From the NCBI RefSeq assembly GCF_000328685.1, contig NC_019976.1:62001-126000 (forward strand): a stretch of 64,000 nucleotides of DNA. The letters run 5' to 3'. Below, in pieces: positions 17,929 to 25,781 of the stretch. Source of the stretch: Natronococcus occultus SP4. Its GTDB lineage: Archaea > Halobacteriota > Halobacteria > Halobacteriales > Natrialbaceae. The position numbers and the translations under genes are program-made. How positions within the stretch are numbered: position 1 is the first letter of the stretch; each line of letters begins with the position of its first letter. The notes under the pieces were generated by a model, which saw only the letters and a program-made list of their open reading frames with translations, was not told where the DNA came from and searched no databases.

Positions 17929-18495
17929 TCACTCCGCATCGACGACCAGCTCCCTGAGACAGTCTCGTGCGGCGTCGGTGTCGACGGCCTCGCTTTCCAG
18001 CAGGAGACACAGCTCCGCGGGCGACACCTCGTTTCCCGCCTTCAACTCCGCCACGATCGACGCGATCGGCGCGCGGGTCGCGTCGATCGAAATCGCGACG
18101 TCCTCGATGAGGATCTCGTCGCGCTTCCCGGCCGCGTCCACGGCCTCCCGCAGGAGCCGTTCCGCAGTCGACTCGGTTCCGTGCGAGCACTCTTCGAGCA
18201 TCGTCTCCGTGATCCCCGCGTTGTACAGGATGAAAGCGAGCCCGTCACGGAGTCCCGCTTCGAACTCATCGTCCGACTCATCGTCCTCGAGACACTCGAA
18301 GAGCTTCTCCCGTTCGGCGTCCTCGAGGTGCTCGAAGAGGATCGTGAAATCGAGAATCGTGTTGTGGACCCGCTTGCGGATATCGCGCCGGCGCTGGTAG
18401 CGTTGCTGTTTGGCGTGCTCACCTTCGTAGGACTTCTCTCCGGTGAGCCACCGACGATCCTCGGTCGTCAACATCGCGTTCTTTCGGTCCGTCAT
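17929..18495 (-). CDS. Uncharacterised haloarchaeal helical protein
   Basis: 188 residues, start MTDRKNAMLTTEDRRWLTGE. A basic head (KQQRYQRRRDIRKRVHNTI) is followed by an acidic helical body (FEHLEDAEREKLFECLEDD). The start pattern recurs in many haloarchaeal proteins of unknown function, from general knowledge of the clade. A DNA- or RNA-binding head with an acidic regulatory body is possible, but no domain is identified. The gap to the ferritin-like gene is 47 nt, so they may be co-transcribed. Confidence 0.75.
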   Translation of the reverse strand: MTDRKNAMLTTEDRRWLTGEKSYEGEHAKQQRYQRRRDIRKRVHNTILDFTILFEHLEDAEREKLFECLEDDESDDEFEAGLRDGLAFILYNAGITETMLEECSHGTESTAERLLREAVDAAGKRDEILIEDVAISIDATRAPIASIVAELKAGNEVSPAELCLLLESEAVDTDAARDCLRELVVDAE

Positions 18496-18553
18496 GGTTG
18501 CGTCGTGTTCGTTCGGCCACGGTCCTCCGGCATCGGTACTATATTCATCACAT

Positions 18554-18578
18554 CCTATAAATAGGAATATATTTACCC
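18554..18578. promoter_or_regulatory. Divergent A+T-rich promoter with CCTATAAATAGG dyad
   Basis: The dyad CCTATAAATAGG (18554-18565) is joined to ATATATTTACCC. It can supply TATA boxes for the minus-strand gene starting at 18495 and for rightward transcription toward the chromate-transporter remnant. The TATTTACCC part recurs just upstream of the MFS gene (19738-19746). Confidence 0.5.
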
Positions 18579-18692
18579 AACCATCGTGACGTTATCCCAT
18601 GCGTCGAGATGACGCCCCGATCGGTATGAAGATTGTGCTATTCACGAACGTGAGGCGACCGACCGCCGGCGATCGATCGACCGTCGGGAGCG

Positions 18693-19684
18693 ATGGCTGA
18701 CACGACGTCCGACGCGGCGAAAACGGAGTATCGCGGCCGTGCCACCCCCGCCAAACTCCTTGAGATCGCCAGGTACTTTCTCTTTATCGGCATCGTCGGC
18801 TTCGGCGGCCCGATGGTCCACATCGCAATGATGGAGGACGACCTCGTCGGCGAGGACGACACGGAGTGGACCGACCAGTCGGTGTTCATGGAGGGGCTCG
18901 CGATCTGTAATATGCTCCCGGGTCCGGCCTCGACCCAGCTGGGGATCTTCATGGGGTGGATCTACGCCGGAACCAAGGGGGCACTCGTCGCCGGCTTCTG
19001 TTTCATGCTGCCGACGTTCGTCCTCGTCGTCTTCTTGTCGTGGCTCTACTTCGCCTACCAGCAGGTGCCCGCGGTCGAGGCGGTGTTCTACAGAGATACA
19101 GCGAGAGTGCCTCGGGGCTTGTCCCCGAGGTACTTCACGGTGGCGGGCTCGTACTGATCCGTTCATCGAGACCGTGGTCAGCGAGTTCGGCTGGATGACC
19201 GGGCGTGAGTTCGTCGATGTCCACGAGAGCATCGCGATCGGCCAGCTCTCTCCGGCCCGGTCGTGATGACGACGGCCTTCGTCGGCTACAAGCTCCTGCT
19301 TGACGTCTCGGGCGGAATCGTCGTCGTCACCGTGATCGGCGCGCTCGTGGCAACGATCGGCGCCTTCGGCCCCTCGTTTGCGTTCATCATCGGCTTCTTT
19401 CCCTACTTCGCGAAGGTCCGGAAGAACGCCCTCGTCCAGACTGCCCTGGTCGCCGTCAACGCCGCCGTGATCGGGGCGATTCTCGGCGCGACGGTCATCC
19501 TCGCCGAGGAGTCGTTCCTCGTCGAGCAGCCGACCGTCCCGGTTCCGGTCGCCGGAGCGGTCCTCGATCTGTTCGTCGTGTTGCTGGCGCTTGTCACCTA
19601 CTGGCTGTTCGTTCGCGGCGTCCACGCCGCGTACCTCATCGCTGCCGGCGCGCGGTCGGCGTCGGGGCGTTCTTCTTCCTGTAG
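18693..19684 (+). pseudogene. chrA: Chromate transporter (ChrA family), broken
   Basis: The N-terminal half is clear: IVGFGGPMVHIAMM, then AICNMLPGPASTQLGIFMGW, with hydrophobic helices to about 19089. The frame then enters an unrelated stretch and stops at 19157. The C-terminal half resumes near 19160 (PFIETVVSEFGWM), with a frameshift near 19254 before GPVVMTTAFVGYKLL and IGAFGPSFAFIIGFFP. A third shift near 19651 is needed to reach the natural end GAFFFL at 19684. The family exports chromate or a related oxyanion, but at least three lesions make this copy non-functional. Confidence 0.85.
19090..19145 (+). mobile_element. Hairpin and GGTACTTCACGG scar inside the chromate-transporter remnant
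   Basis: The foreign stretch holds a perfect 7-bp stem, CTCGGGG/CCCCGAG, around a CTTGT loop (19111-19129). It is followed by GTACTTCACGG; with the preceding G this forms the same 12-mer as at 14102-14146. It replaces the expected middle of the transporter. It fits an imprecise deletion of an IS200/IS605- or TnpB-type element that left its structured end; no transposase frame remains. Confidence 0.4.
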
Positions 19685-19736
19685 CACCCACCGCCCCGAG
19701 TACGATCGAAGAATCACGAGTGAGGTATAGCAAAAT

Positions 19737-19746
19737 GTATTTACCC
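19737..19746 (+). promoter_or_regulatory. TATA-like element of the MFS gene
   Basis: TGTATTTACC lies 23-32 nt before the ATG at 19769, the spacing expected for a leaderless haloarchaeal transcript. Confidence 0.5.
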
Positions 19747-19768
19747 GGCTATCAAATGCGACTGCTAG

Positions 19769-21100
19769 ATGAGCACGGAACGTGAATCCGTCGATCTCTT
19801 CGGACCGTTTCGGCAGTTCTTCTCGCTCCAGCGGGACGTCCTGGTGCTCTCGCTGGCGATGTTCGCGTTCAGTCTCGGGTTCCAGATGACAAACCGGTTC
19901 CTTCCGGATTATCTGGTCTACCTGGGCGCGGGCGGGTTCGTCGTCGGGCTGTTCGCCACGCTGGGCAACGTGATCGGCGCGGTCTACCCCTACTACGGCG
20001 GGGTCGTCTCCGACCGCGTCGGGTCGCGGTACGCCCTAACTGTCTTTGGCTTTCTCTCGACCTTTGGCTTCGCGATCTGGCTGGGATCTGCATATATCCC
20101 GGCGATCGACCTCGGCGTCATCGTCCTCGAGCCGTGGGTGTGGGTGTTCGTCGGCCTCCTGCTGGCCCAGTGCTGGAAATCGTTCGGCATCGGTGGTCAC
20201 TACGCGATCGTCAAACAGGCAACCGAGCCCAGCCGACTGGCGCAGGGCTTTGCCAGCACGGAGACGTTTCGGCGGACGGCGTTCCTGATCGCCCCGCTGA
20301 TCGTCGCCGTCCTCGTCGCCGACGAGCTAATGCCCGGCTTTCTCTGGGTGCTCGTGATCGCGATCGTCTTCGCCGTCCTCGGAACGATCGCCCAACACCT
20401 GCTGTACGACCCCGACGCCGACTCGGTCGGCAAGGAGTTCGAGGGCGTCGGCCAGATCGTTGACGATCTGCGGGCGCTCCCGGATCCGTTGCGGCCGCTG
20501 CTGGTCGCCGACACGTTCGTCCGGTTTGCCAACGGGATGGTCTACGCCTTCTTTATCCTCGTCGTTACCCAGCTGCTCGAGATCGGACTGACCACGACCC
20601 TTCCCGTCGTCGGTACGATCGATCTCTCGCCTGCGGCCTTCTTCGGCGTCCTCCTGGGTGTCGAGATGCTGGTCGCGTTGCTGACGATGGCTCCGGCAGC
20701 GAAGATCGCCGAGTACGTCGGGCTCAAACCGGTCGTCGGGCTCGGATTCTTCGTCTATGCGATCTTCCCGGTACTGCTGATCTTCGGCCCCCAGTACGTC
20801 GGTGGACTTGACGAAACGTGGCTCCTGATCGCGCTCTTTGCCTTCTCCGGGCTGCGATTTGCCGGCCTGCCCGCTCACAAGGCGCTCGTGGTCGGCCCCG
20901 CTGAGAAGGGGGCTGGCGGCCGCGTGACGGGATCGTACTACCTGATCCGCGGCGCGATCGTGATCCCCAGCGGCGCGCTTGGCGGGTTCCTCTGGCAGTT
21001 CGTCGATCCCGAACTCTCCTTTACGATCGCGACGATCATCGGCATGATCGGCGTCGTCTACTTCGCGATCTTCGGCCAGGAGTTCGAGGCTTACCGGTAG
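19769..21100 (+). CDS. Major facilitator superfamily transporter
   Basis: 443 residues with about twelve hydrophobic segments. The loop 2-3 signature GGVVSDRVGSRYAL (about 72-85) is the MFS G-x3-D-R-x-G-R motif. SLGFQMTNRFLPDYLVYLG in helix 1 and FAGLPAHKALVVGPAEKG in the C-terminal half resemble drug or sugar efflux members. The substrate is not readable. It is convergent with the nos operon (46 nt between stops), so it is probably not part of it. Confidence 0.85.
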   Translation: MSTERESVDLFGPFRQFFSLQRDVLVLSLAMFAFSLGFQMTNRFLPDYLVYLGAGGFVVGLFATLGNVIGAVYPYYGGVVSDRVGSRYALTVFGFLSTFGFAIWLGSAYIPAIDLGVIVLEPWVWVFVGLLLAQCWKSFGIGGHYAIVKQATEPSRLAQGFASTETFRRTAFLIAPLIVAVLVADELMPGFLWVLVIAIVFAVLGTIAQHLLYDPDADSVGKEFEGVGQIVDDLRALPDPLRPLLVADTFVRFANGMVYAFFILVVTQLLEIGLTTTLPVVGTIDLSPAAFFGVLLGVEMLVALLTMAPAAKIAEYVGLKPVVGLGFFVYAIFPVLLIFGPQYVGGLDETWLLIALFAFSGLRFAGLPAHKALVVGPAEKGAGGRVTGSYYLIRGAIVIPSGALGGFLWQFVDPELSFTIATIIGMIGVVYFAIFGQEFEAYR

Positions 21101-21146
21101 CCCGCCGTCCGCATCGTCGCCGACCGCGGGTGGGCGCTCTCGCTTC

Positions 21147-21698
21147 TCACCCCTCTACATGCAGCTCCGACCACGGTCGCACCTCGCCGTCGTGCTCGTC
21201 CGCGAACGCCGACGCCTCCTCTCGATCCGAGAACGGCAGGAACTCCTCACCCATCGCTCCCTCGACTCCGCTGTCGACGACGTATGACAGCTCCGTCGCG
21301 TCGGCAAACGCCGACGCCTCGGCGTGGGTAGAGATATATCGCGTCCCCTCCCGCTCTTCGAGGCGGTAGTCGACGCTCGAGTAGTCGGTCGCGAAGGCCG
21401 CACGGAGCTCGTCACCCCGAGCGCGGCGTTCCTCGTGGACGGCGACGAGTTCGCGGAGACTGTCGAATTTTGCGGGACCGTCGTCCTCGCTCGCGTAGAA
21501 GAGCTGTCCGGCGGGACCGTGGTGGTCCGCGATCACCATCCCGCAGGCGTCACACGTCGCTCCGTCGTCGAGGGTGATCGGCTCGACCGACTCGTCGACG
21601 GCCGTCCCGTCGTCCCCGAGACAGCCGGACAGGCCGATCGTCGCTGCCGTCGCGAGCGTTCCGGCGCCGACGAGAACGCGGCGTCGCGGACACGTCAT
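21147..21698 (-). CDS. nosL: NosL copper-chaperone lipoprotein
   Basis: 183 residues. The twin-arginine start CPRRRVLVGAG is followed by a lipobox LSGC, so it is a membrane-anchored extracytoplasmic protein. CDACGMVIADHHGPAGQ is the NosL metal-binding motif (C-x2-C-G-M-x-I). NosL delivers Cu(I) for assembly of the NosZ CuZ site. It overlaps nosY by 4 nt (ATGA) and is the last gene of the nos operon. Confidence 0.93.
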   Translation of the reverse strand: MTCPRRRVLVGAGTLATAATIGLSGCLGDDGTAVDESVEPITLDDGATCDACGMVIADHHGPAGQLFYASEDDGPAKFDSLRELVAVHEERRARGDELRAAFATDYSSVDYRLEEREGTRYISTHAEASAFADATELSYVVDSGVEGAMGEEFLPFSDREEASAFADEHDGEVRPWSELHVEG

Positions 21699-22624
21699 AG
21701 CCGTCGCCTCCGTATCGCGAGTGCCGCGAGGACAGTCGGAACGACGATCCAGGCGACGAGCGCTCCCATGAGCACCCCCGTCGAGAGGCCGGACTCGGCC
21801 AGCACCGTGGCGAAACCGGCGTCGCCGGCTGCGCCCAGCGTCCCGAGGACGAGCGCACGGAAGATTCCCGTCGGGTTCGCGAGCAACATCGCCGAGACGG
21901 CGGTCCCCGAGAGGTCGAAGGCGGCGACGATCCCGAGCCCGAGCAGGTCGTGGACGAGGACGAACCACGCCCAGATCAGCAGGGCAATCCCGAGCGCGTG
22001 GGTCTTCTCCCGGGCGAGCGTCGAGACGAGGACGGCGATCGCGAGGAAGACGAGCCCGAGCCCGACGGCCGCCAGCAGGAACTGGACGTAGGCGTCGAAC
22101 CCGCCGAGGCCGAACTCGAGCAGCAGAAAGCTCCCGGCGATCCCGAACCCGAGGATCGTCGCGCTCGCGAGGACGACCGCCCGCCCGAGCAGGGTTCCGA
22201 CGACGATCCAGGCCCGCTCGACGGGGAGCGCGAACAGGGTCCGGAGCCAGCCGCTCTCCTCGCGGCCGACGACGGCGTCGTAGCCGAACGCGAGCGCGAC
22301 CAGCGGGACGAGGTAGACGGCGAGGACGGCCAGGCTCGCGACGGTCCGTTCGAACCCCTCGGGGCTGGCGTCCGAGCCGCTGAACGTCGTCAGCCCGAGC
22401 GCGAACGCGGCGAAGACGACGGTGAGCGCGATCGCCCACCGTCCGCGGACCGCGAGCCGATACTCGGTTTCGGCGACGACCAGCAGCTGTCGGTACCAGT
22501 CGCCCGACTCGCTCGTTCGACCGAGCCCGGCGTCGGCTATCGTCCCGTAGCCGCCGTCGGCTCTCGGTCGCGGCTCGTCCTCGTCGCCTTCCGTCCGTCG
22601 CCGGGCCGCCTGTGGGTCCGTCAT
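21695..22624 (-). CDS. nosY: NosY ABC-2 type permease
   Basis: 309 residues. After a charged 45-residue head there are about six membrane helices, with the ABC-2 hallmark GYDAVVGREESGWLRTLFAL between helices 2 and 3. It pairs with NosF in the NosFYD complex that matures the CuZ centre of N2O reductase. It overlaps nosF by 4 nt and nosL by 4 nt, indicating coupled translation. The extended acidic N-terminus is typical of haloarchaeal versions. Confidence 0.93.
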   Translation of the reverse strand: MTDPQAARRRTEGDEDEPRPRADGGYGTIADAGLGRTSESGDWYRQLLVVAETEYRLAVRGRWAIALTVVFAAFALGLTTFSGSDASPEGFERTVASLAVLAVYLVPLVALAFGYDAVVGREESGWLRTLFALPVERAWIVVGTLLGRAVVLASATILGFGIAGSFLLLEFGLGGFDAYVQFLLAAVGLGLVFLAIAVLVSTLAREKTHALGIALLIWAWFVLVHDLLGLGIVAAFDLSGTAVSAMLLANPTGIFRALVLGTLGAAGDAGFATVLAESGLSTGVLMGALVAWIVVPTVLAALAIRRRRL

Positions 22625-23616
22625 CGCGCGTTCACCTCCGCCGTCTCGGTCGGTTCGTCGACCGCTCCGCCGTCGTTCGTCCCGGTCGTCACACTGTCGC
22701 CCTCGCTCTCGTCCTCGCCAGCCGCGAGCGCCTCGTGAAACGCCGCCTCGAGTCCCGGCTCGCGGACTTCGAAGCGATCGATCAGGTCGGACTCGAGGGC
22801 TCCCGAGAGCGCGAGGGCGTCCTCGCGCTCGCAGACGACCGCGATCTCTCCGCCGGAGTTGGTCACCTCGCCGTACTCTCCGGCGGTCTCGAGGACCCGC
22901 GTCCGATCCCGTTCGCTCGCGGGCCGGACGGTGACGGTGACGCCGTCGCCCGCCGCCCGCAGCTCGTCGACGGCGCCGACAGCGCGGAGCTCGCCGTCCT
23001 CGAGGACGGCGACCGCGTCGCAGAGCCGTTCGACCTCGCTCAGGACGTGCGATGAGAGCACGACGGTTGCGTCGGTCTCGCGGTCGAGTCGCTCGATGAT
23101 CTCGTGGAAGGTGGCGACGCCGCGGGGATCGAGTCCCGCCGTCGGCTCGTCGAGGACGAGCACGGGCGGTTCGGCGAGCAGCGCCGACGCGAGCCCGAGG
23201 CGCCGTCCCATCCCGTTAGAGTAGCCCTCGACGGCCCGGTCGGCCGCGTCGGTCAGCCCGACGATTTCGAGAGTGTCGTCGATACGTTCCTTGCGAACGC
23301 CGAGCCCGCGGATGCGGGCGTGGACCGAGAGCACCTCGCGCCCGGTCATCGATGGTGGGAACCCGGCGTGCTCGGGCAGAAAGGCGACCCGCTCGCGGAC
23401 GCGGTGGCCCGCCCGTTCGACGTCGATCCCGCCGACTTCGATCCGCCCGGCGTCCGGGCTGTCGTGCCCGACCAGCAGCTCGAAGAGGGTCGTCTTTCCC
23501 GCGCCGTTCGTCCCGAGGACGCCGAACGTCGATCCGGACGGGATCTCGAAGGATGGCCCGTCCAGGGCGACGACGTCGCCGTAGCGTTTGTGTAGGTCAG
23601 TGATCGTGATCTGCAT
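22621..23616 (-). CDS. nosF: NosF ABC transporter ATPase
   Basis: 331 residues. Walker A GTNGAGKT at 35-42 (Lys41), signature YSNGMGRRLGLA in place of LSGGQ, Walker B VLVLDEPTAGLDP and the switch HVLSE follow in order. It drives the NosFYD maturation complex. A C-terminal acidic tail of about 30 residues extends past the family core. The start overlaps the end of nosD by 20 nt. Confidence 0.93.
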   Translation of the reverse strand: MQITITDLHKRYGDVVALDGPSFEIPSGSTFGVLGTNGAGKTTLFELLVGHDSPDAGRIEVGGIDVERAGHRVRERVAFLPEHAGFPPSMTGREVLSVHARIRGLGVRKERIDDTLEIVGLTDAADRAVEGYSNGMGRRLGLASALLAEPPVLVLDEPTAGLDPRGVATFHEIIERLDRETDATVVLSSHVLSEVERLCDAVAVLEDGELRAVGAVDELRAAGDGVTVTVRPASERDRTRVLETAGEYGEVTNSGGEIAVVCEREDALALSGALESDLIDRFEVREPGLEAAFHEALAAGEDESEGDSVTTGTNDGGAVDEPTETAEVNAR

Positions 23617-24988
23617 AGTCGTCCCTCCGGTCGTCGTGTGGCGGTTCGGCGAGCGGTCGGTGGTCGACCACGCCGGGCGATTTGATGACGGGGAACGAGC
23701 TCTCGGCCATCCGGACCGCGTCGAACGCCGGGCTCTCGGCGAAGACGGCGGCCTGGGGCTGCTCGCGGACGAGCGTCTCGACGCTGCCCGCGGGCTGGTG
23801 GCGGGTTTCGCTGAGTCCGTCGCCGTCGAGGTCGACGGCCCGGGCGTCGGACCAGTAGTTGCCCCGGTCGGAGTCGTTCCAGGCGATCTGTGCGGTCGTC
23901 GGCGCGTACGCCGACTGGCCGTTCGCGACGAAGCTGTTGCCGACGACCAGTTCGTCGGAGCTGCCCGCGGTGAACTGGACGCCGACCTCGTTCTCGAGGA
24001 CGAGGTTGTCGACGATCTCGTTGCCGTGGGCGTTGTAGACGTAGAACCCGTTGCGGTTGGCGACGACGGCGTTGTCCCGCAGCTCGGTACGGTCGACGTC
24101 CTTGACGAGGATGCCCTGGCCGCTCGGGCCGTCGTTGTTCGCCGCGACGTTGTCGACGATCGTCAGGTTCGCCGAGACCATGATCGCGAAGCCGACGTCG
24201 TTGTCGAAGGCGACGTTGCTCTCGAGGCGGTTGTCGTCGGAGTACATGTAGTGGACGCCGTAGCGCAGCTCCCACATCGTGTTCTGGGCGGCCTCGACGC
24301 CGTCGGACCACGAGAAGTAGATCCCGTCACGGACGGTCGTGATCTCGTTGGCCCGCAGCTCGGCGCCGTCGGCACGGTCGAGGTGGATCCCGTTACCCCG
24401 CTCGGACTCGGGGACGTCCTCGCGGCCGACGATCGTCGCCTCCTCGACGGTGACGTCCTCGGCTTCGCCGATCCAGACGCCGTAGGTCACATCGGTGAGT
24501 CGAACGTCAGTGAGCACCGACTCGGAGCCGTTGACGAGGACGCCGGCGTCCTCGTTTCCGCGGTCGTAGCCCGAGCCGCGGATCCACAGCTCCTCGAGGG
24601 TCACGTTCTCGGCCGCGACGTGTACGACGGTGTCCTCGTCGCCGCCGTCGATCAGCGCGCCCTCGCCCGCGGCCGCGAGCGTGATGTCGGGCGTCTCGAT
24701 CGTCACGCGCTCCTCGAAGGCACCCTCGAGGACGACGGTGTCGCCGGGCTCAGCGGCGTCGACGGCGTCCCCGACGGAATCGAACTCCCGATCGTCGACG
24801 GTCGCGACGCCCGGCTCGTCGGGGGGTGTCTCCTCGCGGACGTCCGCGGCGTCGACGTCGGGCGTCCAGCGCTCGGCGACGTCCTCGCGATCGTCGGCGT
24901 CGTCGGTCGCGGCGACGGCGGCTGCTGCAAGCGAGACGACGAGCATCGCCGCGGCGGCGACGGCGAACCAGCGCTCGCGGTCAGTCAT
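23597..24988 (-). CDS. nosD: NosD copper-site maturation protein
   Basis: 463 residues. A Sec-like signal (residues about 7-27) is followed by a right-handed beta-helix made of repeats such as DNVAANNDGPSGQGILVKD and NEIVDNLVLENEVGVQ, the parallel-helix pattern of NosD and carbohydrate-binding proteins. It is the extracytoplasmic partner of NosFY in CuZ assembly. The start overlaps the preceding membrane-protein gene by 8 nt. Confidence 0.93.
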   Translation of the reverse strand: MTDRERWFAVAAAAMLVVSLAAAAVAATDDADDREDVAERWTPDVDAADVREETPPDEPGVATVDDREFDSVGDAVDAAEPGDTVVLEGAFEERVTIETPDITLAAAGEGALIDGGDEDTVVHVAAENVTLEELWIRGSGYDRGNEDAGVLVNGSESVLTDVRLTDVTYGVWIGEAEDVTVEEATIVGREDVPESERGNGIHLDRADGAELRANEITTVRDGIYFSWSDGVEAAQNTMWELRYGVHYMYSDDNRLESNVAFDNDVGFAIMVSANLTIVDNVAANNDGPSGQGILVKDVDRTELRDNAVVANRNGFYVYNAHGNEIVDNLVLENEVGVQFTAGSSDELVVGNSFVANGQSAYAPTTAQIAWNDSDRGNYWSDARAVDLDGDGLSETRHQPAGSVETLVREQPQAAVFAESPAFDAVRMAESSFPVIKSPGVVDHRPLAEPPHDDRRDDYADHDH

Positions 24989-25760
24989 CGCGGCTCACCT
25001 CGGCATCGGGATCGGGATCGATGTCGCCCGCGGCGGTCGGCCGTGGCTCGTCGTTTCGGTCGCGTCGGTTCCGAATCCACGTTCGAGCCCGCTCGAGACG
25101 GGTCACGACGAGCGTCGGTGCGTCGCCGACGGTCGCCGCCGAGTCCCGGAACGCGTAGGCCGCGACCAGCAACGCGATCGCGACCAGCGCGAGGTAGCCG
25201 CCGGGACCGAACCAGGCGAGCCCGCTGATGTTGGCGATCTCGTAGGAGCCGAGCAGCGGCGGCGTGAATCCGTCGATGCCGCGCATCGGCGCGTTGGGAT
25301 CGAGCGCGTGGCCAGCCTGGTAGAGTCGGTACTGGATCAGCGCGAACATCGTAACGAACACCGCTATCGTTCCGGCGAGCTGGGCGGTCAGGCCGAGCTT
25401 CAGCTTCCGGACCGTCGGCGCGAGCGCAACGAACACACCCGCTGCAGCGACGGCGACGAACGCGAGCGGCCCGATCGACCACTCGGGGACCGCGATCGCG
25501 TTCGGGTGGACGTCGTAGTTGGGGTCGAGATACACCGGATCGGGGTAGTAGAACCCGACGTAGTGGTTGAGCGCCTGCGTTTCCGCGACGTCGCCCTCGA
25601 GACGGGGGTACGCGTACAGCTCGACGAACAGCCCGTCAGGGTACTGGGGGGCCTCGAGCGTGATCCGCCACATCGGTACGGCGATCGCGACGAGTAACAG
25701 CGCCGCCGCTGCGAGCGGGAGCGCGCGACGGAGTTCGGATAGTTTGTTGATCTTTGACAT
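24981..25760 (-). CDS. Nos-cluster membrane protein, NosB-like by position
   Basis: 259 residues with about five hydrophobic helices. An extracytoplasmic loop between helices 1 and 2 is rich in Tyr and Pro (VGFYYPDPVYLDPNYD). An Arg/Asp-rich cytoplasmic tail ends the protein. It lies between nosZ and nosD, the place of nosB in clade II nos operons such as that of Wolinella. A role in electron transfer or NosZ assembly is likely but unproven. It has no haem or Cys motif. Confidence 0.75.
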   Translation of the reverse strand: MSKINKLSELRRALPLAAAALLLVAIAVPMWRITLEAPQYPDGLFVELYAYPRLEGDVAETQALNHYVGFYYPDPVYLDPNYDVHPNAIAVPEWSIGPLAFVAVAAAGVFVALAPTVRKLKLGLTAQLAGTIAVFVTMFALIQYRLYQAGHALDPNAPMRGIDGFTPPLLGSYEIANISGLAWFGPGGYLALVAIALLVAAYAFRDSAATVGDAPTLVVTRLERARTWIRNRRDRNDEPRPTAAGDIDPDPDAEVSRDD

Positions 25761-25781
25761 GGCGGATAGATGGGGGTGTGG

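Noticed and set aside
18599..18700. About 33-codon leaderless ORF overlapping the chromate-transporter start
   Set aside because: Spacing to the TATA box is good, but the peptide is not halophile-like and precedes a dead gene; evidence too thin to list.
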